Below, piece by piece: positions 8,164 through 16,712 of a DNA stretch of 64,000 bases. Every line of letters begins with the position of its first letter. Position 1 is the stretch's first letter. The notes beneath the pieces are model-generated. The model ran no database searches. It saw only the letters and a program-made list of their open reading frames with translations, and was not told the DNA's origin. The stretch is taken from contig OZ247427.1 in NCBI GenBank assembly GCA_965232815.1, positions 3,038,001 to 3,102,000 on the forward strand, written 5' to 3'. Source of the stretch: Bin87 sp026710825 (lineage in GTDB: Bacteria > Chloroflexota > Dehalococcoidia > Lucifugimonadales > UBA3495). Made by a program: the position numbers and the translations under genes.

Positions 8164-9165
8164 TTACCCTCGGCGACCGCCCCGCCTCGGACCACGATTC
8201 TGGGAACGCTCCAATAGCGCGCGGACCGGTTCGCCGCGGACGGCTTCGATGTCGTCCTGATACTTGAGCATGATTCCCAGCGTGTCGTCGATGACCTCGG
8301 GTTCCAGTTCACGCATGTTCAGCGCCATCAGGGCCGATGTCCAATCAAGAGTTTCAGACACGCCGGGTATCTTGTAGAGTTCCGTGTCCCGCAGTTCCTG
8401 GATGAACGACGTGACTTGCTGAGCCAATTGCCTGGGAGCTTCGGGCAGGCGAGCGCTGACGATTTGCAATTCCTTCTGGTAGTCGGGATAGTCCACCCAG
8501 TAGTAGAGACACCGACGTTTGAGGGCGTCGTGAACCTCGCGCGTGCGATTCGAGGTGATGACAACCACCGGCGGATAGGCGGCGTGGAATGTCCCCAGTT
8601 CCGGTATGGTTACCTGATAATCGGCGAGCAGTTCAAGGAGGAATCCTTCAAACTCTTCGTCCGCGCGGTCCAGTTCGTCGATCAACAAAACGGGAGCGCG
8701 ATCTCGAGATTCGTCAATGGCTTCCAACAGCGGGCGCTTGATCAGGAATTGAGGGTCGAACAGGTCCAGGTTAGCGCCGGCCGAATCCTCGGTGTCGCGG
8801 CGGGCCTCCATGAGGCGAATTTCCAGGAGTTGGCGAGTGTGGTTCCACTCGTAGACTGCGTGGTTGACGTCCAGACCCTCGTAGCATTGCAGGCGGATCA
8901 GGTCAGTGTGCAATCCGGATGCCAGAGCGCGCGCAATTTCCGTCTTGCCGACACCAGCCTCGCCTTCGAGAAACAAAGGGCGCTGGAGCTTCAGGGCCAG
9001 AAAAATGGCGATCGCCAATCCCCGGTCGGTGATATAGGCCTGGTCTCTCAGCAGGTTTTGGACATCCTCAACTGAGCCAGGGGCGGACGCCTCCGGCATA
9101 GAGGTTGAATCGATTTGGGCAGCAGTCAACGGGAAGCTCCAGTGGGCGCGTTGTCGGATGGCCAT
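8164..9165 (-). CDS. MoxR-family AAA+ ATPase
   Basis: MoxR ATPases act as chaperones that mature or insert cofactors into enzymes together with VWA-domain partners. In this 333-residue protein Walker A is GEAGVGKT (68-75), Walker B is VLLIDELD (159-166) and sensor 1 is the Asn of VVITSNRTRE (N206). The C-terminal lid is that of the CoxD/MoxR branch. Its likely partner is the CoxE-like protein at 3655-5016. The chosen ATG overlaps the upstream Ham1-like gene by 40 bases; a second ATG at 9099 would avoid the overlap but has no better ribosome-binding site. Confidence 0.9.
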   Translation of the reverse strand: MAIRQRAHWSFPLTAAQIDSTSMPEASAPGSVEDVQNLLRDQAYITDRGLAIAIFLALKLQRPLFLEGEAGVGKTEIARALASGLHTDLIRLQCYEGLDVNHAVYEWNHTRQLLEIRLMEARRDTEDSAGANLDLFDPQFLIKRPLLEAIDESRDRAPVLLIDELDRADEEFEGFLLELLADYQVTIPELGTFHAAYPPVVVITSNRTREVHDALKRRCLYYWVDYPDYQKELQIVSARLPEAPRQLAQQVTSFIQELRDTELYKIPGVSETLDWTSALMALNMRELEPEVIDDTLGIMLKYQDDIEAVRGEPVRALLERSQNRGPRRGGRRG

Positions 9166-9830
9166 TCTAACCTATCGTGGGCAGATTGCTTGTTGGGAAC
9201 CCACTCATGCGCAAAACTTCGGACCGACGAGCGCAATGAATCCCAGTGATCGCCCAAACTGGCCCGTTCCTCCTGAGTGAGGCGATCGTAGGTGCGATCG
9301 AACTCCGAGAAATGCCAGAGCGGAAAGACCCAGAAGCCATCCCCACCGGTTGGGTCGCCAGCTTCAGCGAGGTTATTCACGATGCGGCCCGTGGCACCGC
9401 GAGCTTCCCACGAAGCGAGCGTGTACCCACCATCGGCGATAGCCAGTCCTTCGACGAAAGCGGCCTCACGGTCAGTCCCCTGGCAGGGTTCCAGCAGCGT
9501 CAACAAACGGCGCTGACGTTCGGCATCATCCGCGGCGGGACCGGCGAACCGCCGGGTGTAGCGGCTTTCCCAATTGGCGCCCAACGCCGGGACCAGAAGT
9601 CCACCATCGCTGGCAATTGCGGGAATGCCGGCCGCCAGGGACCACGCCTCTGCCTTGGCTTTCGCGATAGCCTCGTGAGACTCGCCGGATTCGTCGGGAG
9701 AGGCGGACACTCCAGCCTCAGCGGGGGACAGCGGATCGAAAGGCAGTCCTTCCAGGAGCCACGCCAGCATCCGTTGCTTATCGGCGTTGCCGGTGGCAAG
9801 CAGGATGGAAAGGCGTTGGCGTGATTCCAT
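9126..9830 (-). CDS. Divergent Ham1/RdgB-type non-canonical purine NTP pyrophosphatase
   Basis: Ham1-family enzymes hydrolyse ITP, dITP and XTP to monophosphates and keep damaged purines out of nucleic acids. Family landmarks are visible: ATGNADKQRML near the N-terminus (T-x-N-x-x-K), ASDGGLLVPALGANWESRYTRR for the usual SDSGL...ALGG.PG..SAR region, and FVEGLAIADG later. Several positions differ from the standard enzyme and the C-terminal 50 residues do not follow the usual pattern, so activity is not assured. The ATG at 9830 sits inside the stop codon of the gene before it (TGATG), so the two genes are coupled. Confidence 0.72.
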   Translation of the reverse strand: MESRQRLSILLATGNADKQRMLAWLLEGLPFDPLSPAEAGVSASPDESGESHEAIAKAKAEAWSLAAGIPAIASDGGLLVPALGANWESRYTRRFAGPAADDAERQRRLLTLLEPCQGTDREAAFVEGLAIADGGYTLASWEARGATGRIVNNLAEAGDPTGGDGFWVFPLWHFSEFDRTYDRLTQEERASLGDHWDSLRSSVRSFAHEWVPNKQSAHDRLEWPSDNAPTGASR

Positions 9831-10228
9831 CAACCGGACCGGAGGTTGACGTTGATGGGGAGGCGCGCCATCTCGTTGCCATCGATCACGACGTGGAACG
9901 CGTGCGGGCCCACTGAATTGAAAGTCACGCTGTTGACCTCTACGATGATCCGCGCCTTGGAATCCACGACCCCGCTTCGGGGCGAGAACGTGATCCCCTG
10001 TTCGATGGGCGCGATGGTGTCCTGGGCGTCAGGGTCCAGCAGGCGGATGCCCATTGTTTTCTCGCCGGACTCAACGGCGGAATAGCGCACGACGCAGACA
10101 ATGATGAATCGCGGATGGGTCAGCGGCACCGAAGCGCCCTGCACACTGTCGATGCCGATTCCCAAGGCATGAAGTTTGCCCCGATCATCGGAAGCAGAGT
10201 CGCAGAGAAAAGCGAGTTCGGTATTCAC
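9830..10228 (-). CDS. Hypothetical protein, possibly DUF6941-like
   Basis: A 132-residue protein with the opening ELAFLCDSASDDRGKLHALG and beta-rich segments (RFIIVCVVRYS, HAFHVVIDGNEMARLPI). This layout resembles a family of small proteins of unknown function (DUF6941), a recollection I could not verify. The start is a GTG preceded by GGGAG at about 9 bases. Its stop overlaps the start of the Ham1-like gene, so the two are translationally coupled. No signal peptide or membrane helix is seen. Confidence 0.65.
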   Translation of the reverse strand: MNTELAFLCDSASDDRGKLHALGIGIDSVQGASVPLTHPRFIIVCVVRYSAVESGEKTMGIRLLDPDAQDTIAPIEQGITFSPRSGVVDSKARIIVEVNSVTFNSVGPHAFHVVIDGNEMARLPINVNLRSG

Positions 10229-10243
10229 CGCCGATTACTCCCG

Positions 10244-11668
10244 TCAGTTGCCGTCGCCACCGGCGACATTGCCGAATGCCACGCCCGTCGCTGCCGCGGC
10301 CGGCGGGGCCACTGCTGGCATGCTCCCGACGGAAGGTGTCCTGGCTTCGGGAGGCAGTTGGTCCTCCCATTCTGGAATCAACTGCCGCTTAGTGCTTTCA
10401 AGAGTCAAAACGATCACCACGCCCAGACCGCTGAATATCATAGAAAGAATGAATGCCGGAACGTAGCCAATAAATTGGACCACGGCGCCCGCCGCTACGG
10501 TGGAAATGCAATGCCCCATCATGGCGCCGGAAATCTGTAAACCATACACGGTGGCCACCGGGCCAGTGCCGAAGTACTGCCGGTTTACCACCGGATAGGC
10601 CGACATTTCGCCGCCGAACCCCAATCCGAACACGCACGCGAACAGGTAGAAGGCCCAAACATTGCCAGCCACGTATTCGCCGGCTATCAGCAGGATAATC
10701 ACCGACACGGCCTGTATGCCCAGCGCCGTCGCCATGATTGGCTTGCCGCCTATACGCTCGGTGATAATTGGTACCAAAAAACGACCGCCAATACTGAACA
10801 CGTTGATCAGGCTCAATATCACCGCCGCAGTGGTGAATTCGATACCACGATTTACGGCGAAGTCCACCACAAAAATCAGGATTATTCCGTGGCCCGCGCA
10901 GCCCATTCCATGGATTACCGGCAGGTTCCAGAACGCCCTGGTGTGCTTCATCTGCCGTTGGAATACCTTGAGACGCAGTCTGGACGCCTCGGTGCTAAAC
11001 GATACCGGCGGCGGGTCGTTGGGCGACGCGCCATAGGCCAGCAACCCTTTTTCCGACGGCTGATTGCGGAAAAAGGGCATGAGACCCAGCGTCGCGCCAC
11101 CGCCCACCAGGCCGATCGTTACGAAGGTGGCGGTCCAGCCGAAGTTGACCAACAGGACCGAATAAACCGGAGCCAGGGCCGCCGCGCCAACGCCGCCGGC
11201 AGCCCACATGAGCCCGATACCCAGTCCCAACCGCCGCTTGAACCAAGGATTCACCGCCGCCATCAGCGGTACCATGGCGATGGATGAGGTAAGCGCCAGC
11301 ATGACGCTGTAAACCAAGAAAAACTGCCAGACGTGGGCGATGAACCCGATCAGCGCCATACTGACGCCGAACAATACGCCTCCCGTCATCAGCAACTTCC
11401 GAGCGCCCAAGATGTCGCCGAACCGCCCACTGAACGGCGAGGTCAGCGAACCCACCAGATAATAACCCGCCAAGGCGGCGCCGATCACTATCGGCGACCA
11501 GCCGAACCGTCCCCCCTCGTCCAGGGGCATGCGCAGTTCGGGCACCATGATGCCGGCCGACATCGAAATCGACTGGCCGAATATCTGCACTACCGCCAGA
11601 ATGGCAATGATTACCCAGGCATAATGAAAACGGCCGGCGGGCCGTCGCACTGGGGAACTGATGGACAT
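10244..11668 (-). CDS. MFS transporter, OFA (oxalate/formate antiporter)-like
   Basis: A 474-residue permease with about 12 hydrophobic segments. Its N-terminal half resembles the OFA branch of MFS (WVIIAILAVVQIFGQSISMS, then PFSGRFGDILGARKLL as the helix 2-3 loop). OFA members move small organic anions such as oxalate, formate or monocarboxylates. The C-terminal tail is an Ala/Pro-rich cytoplasmic stretch. GGAGGAAA precedes the ATG. It lies directly downstream of a small membrane-anchored protein and an acyl-CoA-dehydrogenase-like gene on the same strand. An organic-acid or organosulfonate substrate fits the context but is inferred. Confidence 0.87.
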   Translation of the reverse strand: MSISSPVRRPAGRFHYAWVIIAILAVVQIFGQSISMSAGIMVPELRMPLDEGGRFGWSPIVIGAALAGYYLVGSLTSPFSGRFGDILGARKLLMTGGVLFGVSMALIGFIAHVWQFFLVYSVMLALTSSIAMVPLMAAVNPWFKRRLGLGIGLMWAAGGVGAAALAPVYSVLLVNFGWTATFVTIGLVGGGATLGLMPFFRNQPSEKGLLAYGASPNDPPPVSFSTEASRLRLKVFQRQMKHTRAFWNLPVIHGMGCAGHGIILIFVVDFAVNRGIEFTTAAVILSLINVFSIGGRFLVPIITERIGGKPIMATALGIQAVSVIILLIAGEYVAGNVWAFYLFACVFGLGFGGEMSAYPVVNRQYFGTGPVATVYGLQISGAMMGHCISTVAAGAVVQFIGYVPAFILSMIFSGLGVVIVLTLESTKRQLIPEWEDQLPPEARTPSVGSMPAVAPPAAAATGVAFGNVAGGDGN

Positions 11669-11705
11669 TTAAGGGATTTCCTCCCAAGCGATTCGGTGGG
11701 GATAC

Positions 11706-12020
11706 TCAGTGGAGCGGACAGGCGCCCAACAAAGCCTTGCCCCACCAGGTGTCAGAAGCAGTCGCGCCGCCAGACGGGTCAGTAGCAAGTCGCGCCACGT
11801 GATCGCCGTCGGGAGTTCCGACACCTGCAGCAGACTGAATGGATGGCGACGCCAGGTTGCCGCTAAAGCCAGTGGTGGCGGACGTCACCAAACTTGATAC
11901 GCCGGCTTCGCTGCTTGCTGAAACTGCCCATGCGCCGAAAAATATTATCAGCAGGACGGAGACCAGCATTGCGCCGACGGAGGTGGCGATAGCAGCGTTG
12001 CGCCTAGCGTATGCAACCAT
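11706..12020 (-). CDS. Possible small membrane-anchored protein
   Basis: A 104-residue frame with one N-terminal hydrophobic segment (ATSVGAMLVSVLLIIFFGAWAV, split here only for description of about residues 12-33) and a low-complexity Ser/Thr/Gly-rich remainder. No family is recognised and there is no clear ribosome-binding site. It fits the gap between two minus-strand genes and could be an anchored exported peptide. A chance frame is also possible. Confidence 0.35.
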   Translation of the reverse strand: MVAYARRNAAIATSVGAMLVSVLLIIFFGAWAVSASSEAGVSSLVTSATTGFSGNLASPSIQSAAGVGTPDGDHVARLATDPSGGATASDTWWGKALLGACPLH

Positions 12021-12158
12021 AGCGGGGACATTTTACTACCGGACCGAAAAACCTGCCACGTTTTCAACAAACACGATACGCTTTTCGAATCGCGGGAGCC
12101 TGCGGAGATTCTTTGCAACTGCTCAATGCCCAACCTCGTTGGCGACTGGGCCGCGGGG

Positions 12159-13313
12159 TCACTCGGCCAGGCTCTGCTGAAACACCTGGTCCCAAGCCAA
12201 TGCCCACGGTGGCCGGAGATAGCCCAACGCGCGCACGTCGTCATACCAAACCGATAGCGGTGAATAACGGGTGTACGCACTGCCACCGGTAAGTTTGCAG
12301 AGTCGTCCCAAACAATCCTCGGACAACCGGGCGACACTCTCCTTTGCCAGCAGAAGTTCGCGTCGACCAGTATTGGTCTCCAAGCAGCGCAGCGCGCCTT
12401 CCCATGCCTGTCCGATCAGCCAGGTTTCCTGCTCGGCGTGTGCCCATTCGACTTGCTGGTAAGCCCGCAGGCCAGGATCCGACGCCATGCCGTTTTTGAT
12501 CCGAGGCCGCACGTAATCCATGGCAGCATCGACAACACCCACGATGACCGAGAGGAAGGCGGCGGCTCCCAGGCCTCCGTTGGCTCCCATGAGTTCAGCC
12601 TGGTGGTTGGGCCAAGCAACGCGGGTGGCGGGAAAGTTCGCGAACTCGAAGGCGTGGCTGTTCGTGGATTTCATACCGTGGCCCCGCCACTCGGCGGTGA
12701 GCTTCAAGCCGGTGGAACCGTCCCAAGGATGATTGCGCACCTCCATGAAGAACAAGTCAGGCGCGGTCTCGCCGGCCGCCAGGGCCCGCGTAGTCATGAA
12801 AGAAGTCAGGCCGGAACCGCTGCCGAAATGCTTTTGTCCGGATATGCGGTAACCGAATTCGCTGACACCGTCGGGTTCACAGACGCTGGCGGTGCGGGCG
12901 GTGTCTCCACCGGAACCAGGCTCACTGACGATGGTGCCCCACCAGCAACCGCTGTGGACGCTGTCGAATACGGCGTTGCGTTGCTCGATCCATCCGGCGG
13001 TGTAGGGTTCGGGGACCGTCGGCAGACGCCACGATGACAAAACCAAGTGATGCATGGCGCTGGCGAGAGTGATGGATGGGTCGCCGGTGGCCAGCGTACG
13101 AAGCAAGGAGCATATCGGCCGCGCCGACTGTTCGATGCTCTCCCAAGTCCCGCCCAAATCGGTCGGCACAGCCATGAGCGGAACCCCGATTTCAGCAAGG
13201 CGAGCGTAGTCCGCCGGATCCCCTTTGGTGCGTTGTTGACGATCCGCCCGACCCTCGGCCCACTCGGCGGCCACCACCGGAGCCTGCTCCAGGATGGATG
13301 AAATGGTGGTCAT
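12159..13313 (-). CDS. Acyl-CoA dehydrogenase-fold flavoprotein, possibly DszC/SfnC-like monooxygenase
   Basis: A 384-residue protein with the acyl-CoA dehydrogenase fold. The FAD-contact region reads TIVSEPGSGGDTA, followed by YRISGQKHFGSGSG. The C-terminal region (GGSAYTRYSPLSVWYDDVRALGYL) lacks the Gly-x-Glu pattern of ordinary dehydrogenases. It looks more like the flavin-dependent monooxygenases of this fold, such as DszC or SfnC, which oxidise organosulfur compounds. That assignment is an inference supported by the adjacent sulfite-oxidase-like and rhodanese genes. GGAG lies 8 bases before the ATG. The molybdoenzyme gene is 23 bases upstream on the same strand, so they are probably cotranscribed. 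Confidence 0.8.
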   Translation of the reverse strand: MTTISSILEQAPVVAAEWAEGRADRQQRTKGDPADYARLAEIGVPLMAVPTDLGGTWESIEQSARPICSLLRTLATGDPSITLASAMHHLVLSSWRLPTVPEPYTAGWIEQRNAVFDSVHSGCWWGTIVSEPGSGGDTARTASVCEPDGVSEFGYRISGQKHFGSGSGLTSFMTTRALAAGETAPDLFFMEVRNHPWDGSTGLKLTAEWRGHGMKSTNSHAFEFANFPATRVAWPNHQAELMGANGGLGAAAFLSVIVGVVDAAMDYVRPRIKNGMASDPGLRAYQQVEWAHAEQETWLIGQAWEGALRCLETNTGRRELLLAKESVARLSEDCLGRLCKLTGGSAYTRYSPLSVWYDDVRALGYLRPPWALAWDQVFQQSLAE

Positions 13314-13336
13314 GTACTAGTCTCCGTCAGGCAAGG

Positions 13337-14542
13337 TCATGCAATGGTTATGTCGTAACCCACGATGGCGCTGAAGTTTTTGCGCATGTTGTTATACCGT
13401 GGTTCGTGGGACTGAACGTTGCCCACGCTGTCGGTGGCACGCGACATCACGGTGTAGTCGCCAGGGGCGGCATCCCAGACCCACGACCAACGGCGCCACA
13501 TCCAGCGTTCCGCGGGTTCTTCGAGTCGCGCCGGCTGCCATGACCGCCCGCCGTCCACACTGACGTCCACCTGGGTGATGGCGCCACCGCCACTCCAAGC
13601 GTATCCGCGGACAACATGCTTTCCCACGGGCAAAGTGCGCGTGTCATCACTGGGTTGGGATACCAGAGATTTGACGCCAATGGTGGTGATCAGTTCCTTG
13701 TTGGGATCGTCCGGCGAGTCGCCGTAGTAGTAGAAGTTGTAGTGGTACCAGCAGTCGGGCTCGTGATCCAGCACCTCAAGCCGACGCAGCCACTTGACGG
13801 ACCAATTGCCGGACCATCCGGGCACCAACAGCCTGATCGGGGCTCCGTGAAGATGTTCCAGAACCTGCCCGTTCTGCGCGTACGCGAGAATGGTGTCCGG
13901 GTGCAATGCTTTCTGGATCGGGAGACCCTTGTCGTAGAAAAACGGCTCAGTACCTTCCGCGGCGGTGGCTGGCACGCCTTCGTCCCATCCCTCGGCGCGG
14001 ATGTGCGTGGCCCGTCCGGTCAGTCCGGCTTCGTTCAGAATGGCGGCCAACGGAACACCGGTCCACTCGCTGCCGGAAAGTATCATCCGTTCTTGCGTGC
14101 GGGATGGGCGGGGACCCTCACCTTTGAAATATTCGAAATAGGTCGCGTCGCTACCGGAACATTCCATCACGGTGCGCACGGAACGCGAGGGAAAGCGGCG
14201 GACGTCATCGTAGGACAGACGCAACGGCTTTTTCACCTCGCCATCCACGGACAATGACCAGTCGGCGGCCCGCATGGTTTCGGGAATCCCGAAGTGCTGG
14301 ACCACGTAGTGCAATTCGGTCGGAGTAATCAACCCCTCCAACTCCATAACCGGGGTACGCACACGCTCGGTCTTGCCGTCGGGGCGCTGCAGGGTAACGG
14401 GCTCGACCTTCCGGTGGGGCCAACCGTACCAGCTATCGGTATCTGCCGGAGCATCGGAGTATTGAGAGCCATCCATCTCCAGGAAGTCGGGGCGAGCAGC
14501 GTCATCTCCGGATGCCTGGGACGGATTTTGTTGGGTGGTCAT
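13337..14542 (-). CDS. Sulfite oxidase-like molybdopterin-dependent oxidoreductase (SoxC/SorA family)
   Basis: A 401-residue protein with the sulfite oxidase Moco domain and a C-terminal dimerisation domain (from about residue 280; ends AIVGYDITIA). Cys128 in RTVMECSGSDATYF is at the position of the Mo-coordinating cysteine. GVPLAAILNEAGL and APIRLLVPGWSGNWSVKWL are typical of the family. Members oxidise sulfite or related oxyanions to sulfate. The ATG at 14542 is chosen because AGGAGAGG precedes it at 9 bases; an in-frame ATG at 14605 lacks this. No Tat (twin-arginine) signal is visible, unlike exported SoxC/SorA, so it may act in the cytoplasm on sulfite made by neighbours. Confidence 0.88.
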   Translation of the reverse strand: MTTQQNPSQASGDDAARPDFLEMDGSQYSDAPADTDSWYGWPHRKVEPVTLQRPDGKTERVRTPVMELEGLITPTELHYVVQHFGIPETMRAADWSLSVDGEVKKPLRLSYDDVRRFPSRSVRTVMECSGSDATYFEYFKGEGPRPSRTQERMILSGSEWTGVPLAAILNEAGLTGRATHIRAEGWDEGVPATAAEGTEPFFYDKGLPIQKALHPDTILAYAQNGQVLEHLHGAPIRLLVPGWSGNWSVKWLRRLEVLDHEPDCWYHYNFYYYGDSPDDPNKELITTIGVKSLVSQPSDDTRTLPVGKHVVRGYAWSGGGAITQVDVSVDGGRSWQPARLEEPAERWMWRRWSWVWDAAPGDYTVMSRATDSVGNVQSHEPRYNNMRKNFSAIVGYDITIA

Positions 14543-14720
14543 GGGGTCGGCCTCTCCTGGTGATGAAATTGCCGGCCGAAAGCCGACGGTATGCCAGTTT
14601 CCCACGCCGGGGTCGCAACGGCAAGACCCGGCAACGGCCGGAGGAACCTCAAGCGATTGACAGCCCGGCGATGAACGGCAACAATCGTCGGGCCATCGCC
14701 AACTAAATCAGGAGACGCCG

Positions 14721-14969
14721 ATGACAACTTTGCACATCATCGTGGAAATCGCGGAGCAGGTGCCCACGGGAAGAACGGAATGGCGAGTGGACTGCGCCGA
14801 GTGCGGATGGTACGACATGTTTGACGATCGGCGCCGGGGCGAAGAAGCTGCCACCAGACACGTAGGCGATTCCCACTCGGAGCAGCGCATATACAACCGT
14901 ATTGTGCAGACCCTGCGCATCGAGCCCAACCCGGAGGAGGGAGACCTGATCGAGGTACCCACGAATTGA
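14721..14969 (+). CDS. Small CxxC...H..H protein, possible metal-binding
   Basis: An 82-residue protein with a strong ribosome-binding site (AGGAG before ATG). The DCAECGW motif (Cys25, Cys28) is followed by two histidines in ATRHVGDSHSEQ (His47, His52), spaced like a single treble-clef or C2H2 zinc site. No family is recognised. It stands alone on the plus strand between the sulfite-oxidase-like gene and the multi-rhodanese gene, both on the minus strand. A role as a small metal- or sulfur-binding accessory is conceivable but unproven. Confidence 0.7.
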   Translation: MTTLHIIVEIAEQVPTGRTEWRVDCAECGWYDMFDDRRRGEEAATRHVGDSHSEQRIYNRIVQTLRIEPNPEEGDLIEVPTN

Positions 14970-15028
14970 GGAGGGACACGCTGGGTGCGTTTTCCCTCCC
15001 CAATACGAAAGGCCGATGTGGGACGTCG

Positions 15029-16648
15029 TCAGGATTGAGTTTCGTATTTTGCGCCGAGCTCGGTCTCCCAACGGAGATAATGCTGCATATCGGCGTAGGT
15101 CCGGTCGGGGCCGCTGAACACGATGTCCGCCGGCGTCCGCATCACGCCTGAGAGGCCTTCTTCGATGGGCAGACCCCTGGCCCGCCAGGAGAGCATTCCT
15201 CCCTCCAGGGCGGCGACGTTGTAGTAACCCATTTCTTTCAGCGTAGCCGCAGCCAGCAGCGACTGGCGTCCGTCGCCACAGGTCACCACAACTCGGGAAT
15301 CCGTGGATGGAACGTGTTCCCCGACCTGCCATTCCAACCAGCCCCGCGGGACCCAACGCGCACCCGGGACGTGTCCGCGAGCGAAATCGCGGCTGGTGTC
15401 CACGAACAACACAACTGCGGATCCGTCGTCATGGAGGCTGCCGGCGCCGATCAGAGGAACGGCATCGCGCGCATCGGCCAGGAGCGGTGACTCGCCCAAG
15501 CCGCTGATGGAACCGTCGAAAGAGGCTCCGACGCTGAGGCCCGGTTCCAAAGGCCGGCCCGCGGCTTCCCACGCGCCGGTGCCACCGTCCAACGCGTACA
15601 CTTCCTCGTAGCCAAGTTGCCGATACCAGGAGGCAGTGAGAGTTGCCCTGGCTTTACCGTCGCAGCAAAAAACGATGGGGGCATTTTTGACGACCGCCAC
15701 ATCGTCGCTCCGTTGGACGCATTGACCGCCCGGGAACCACCGGAATCCCTGGATGCGTCCCCGGTCGTATTCGTCCGCGGTCCGGACGTCGATGAAGTAC
15801 ACGCTCTCTCTCTGGCTGCGCGTGACGAGTTCGTCCAGCGCGGCTACATCGATCAACCTGACCCCGTCTTCAATCGCACATCGTTCCGCGTAAGCTTCGG
15901 CGGCAGCGCGTCCGGATTCAGTAACATCGGGCAGTTGGTCGCGGTCCGCGCCTGACTCCAAATCGTATCCGGCAAGAACCCAGCCGGATGTGCCGTTTTT
16001 CAAACCTACGATATCGCGGTCCAAGCCCATGCGCTGGAGGATCCTGGTGCCGATGATGCTGCGGGTTCGTCCGGCGCAGTTGATGACCACGGTGGTGTCC
16101 GGGTCGAGATCGGCGGTCACATCGGTGATGCGCAGGGCGAGTTCTCCCCCGGGGAGGCTGCGGCCCCCCGGTATGCAGAAACGCCGGTATTCCTCAGGAG
16201 TACGGGTGTCCAGGATCACCATCTTGTCGCCGCGGTCCATGCGGGAGCGGAGTTCAATGGCGTCGATTTCGGGCACGTGGTGGACAACTTCCATCTTTTC
16301 GCCGAAATCCTTGCTGGGCACATTGACTCCCCACTCCGTGGGGTGATCCAGGCTCATCCACCGGTTGATTCCGCCTTCGAGCCAAGCTACCTGGGAATAA
16401 CCCATGTTTTCAACCGTCTCAGCAGCACGCGCGACCCGACGGCCGTCATCGTCGCAGAGCACCACGAGACTACCTGGATGGGGGACGGCAGCGTCAAGAT
16501 CGAATTCCAACATGCGGCGGGGTATGAGGCTGCTCCCTGGTATGTGGCTGGCGTTGTATTCACCCGGTTCGCGGACGTCAATCAACGCGAATGGAGTGGT
16601 CCCATTCATCAGATCCAACAATCGAGCAGGGGTAACAGGTTGCGACAT
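15029..16648 (-). CDS. Four-domain rhodanese sulfurtransferase
   Basis: The 539-residue protein consists of four tandem rhodanese modules, each with a candidate catalytic cysteine in its active loop. These are Cys65 (VVLCDDDGRR), Cys191 (VINCAGRTRS), Cys329 (VFCCDGKARA) and Cys457 (VVTCGDGRQS). Rhodaneses carry sulfane sulfur as a persulfide on that cysteine. Each module starts with the usual xIDVR or xLDTR strand (DVREPGEY, DTRTPEEY, DVRTADEY, DTSRDFAR). GGAG is 7 bases before the ATG. It follows the cysteine-dioxygenase-like gene by 64 bases on the same strand, so the pair probably forms an operon for thiol and sulfane sulfur handling. No signal peptide is seen. Confidence 0.93.
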   Translation of the reverse strand: MSQPVTPARLLDLMNGTTPFALIDVREPGEYNASHIPGSSLIPRRMLEFDLDAAVPHPGSLVVLCDDDGRRVARAAETVENMGYSQVAWLEGGINRWMSLDHPTEWGVNVPSKDFGEKMEVVHHVPEIDAIELRSRMDRGDKMVILDTRTPEEYRRFCIPGGRSLPGGELALRITDVTADLDPDTTVVINCAGRTRSIIGTRILQRMGLDRDIVGLKNGTSGWVLAGYDLESGADRDQLPDVTESGRAAAEAYAERCAIEDGVRLIDVAALDELVTRSQRESVYFIDVRTADEYDRGRIQGFRWFPGGQCVQRSDDVAVVKNAPIVFCCDGKARATLTASWYRQLGYEEVYALDGGTGAWEAAGRPLEPGLSVGASFDGSISGLGESPLLADARDAVPLIGAGSLHDDGSAVVLFVDTSRDFARGHVPGARWVPRGWLEWQVGEHVPSTDSRVVVTCGDGRQSLLAAATLKEMGYYNVAALEGGMLSWRARGLPIEEGLSGVMRTPADIVFSGPDRTYADMQHYLRWETELGAKYETQS

Positions 16649-16712
16649 CTTATAACTCCGTATGCGCGACTAATCGAACTTGGGACGCCAGGGGAGCCCC
16701 AAGGATCGTCTT

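Noticed and set aside
12040..12110. TTCGAATC-containing stretch that could suggest a tRNA T-loop
   Set aside because: No acceptor, D or anticodon stems can be paired around it, and there is no CCA end.
14970..14999. GGAGGGA/TCCCTCC stem after the small CxxC gene
   Set aside because: The 16-base loop and lack of a T-run make it too weak to call as a terminator.
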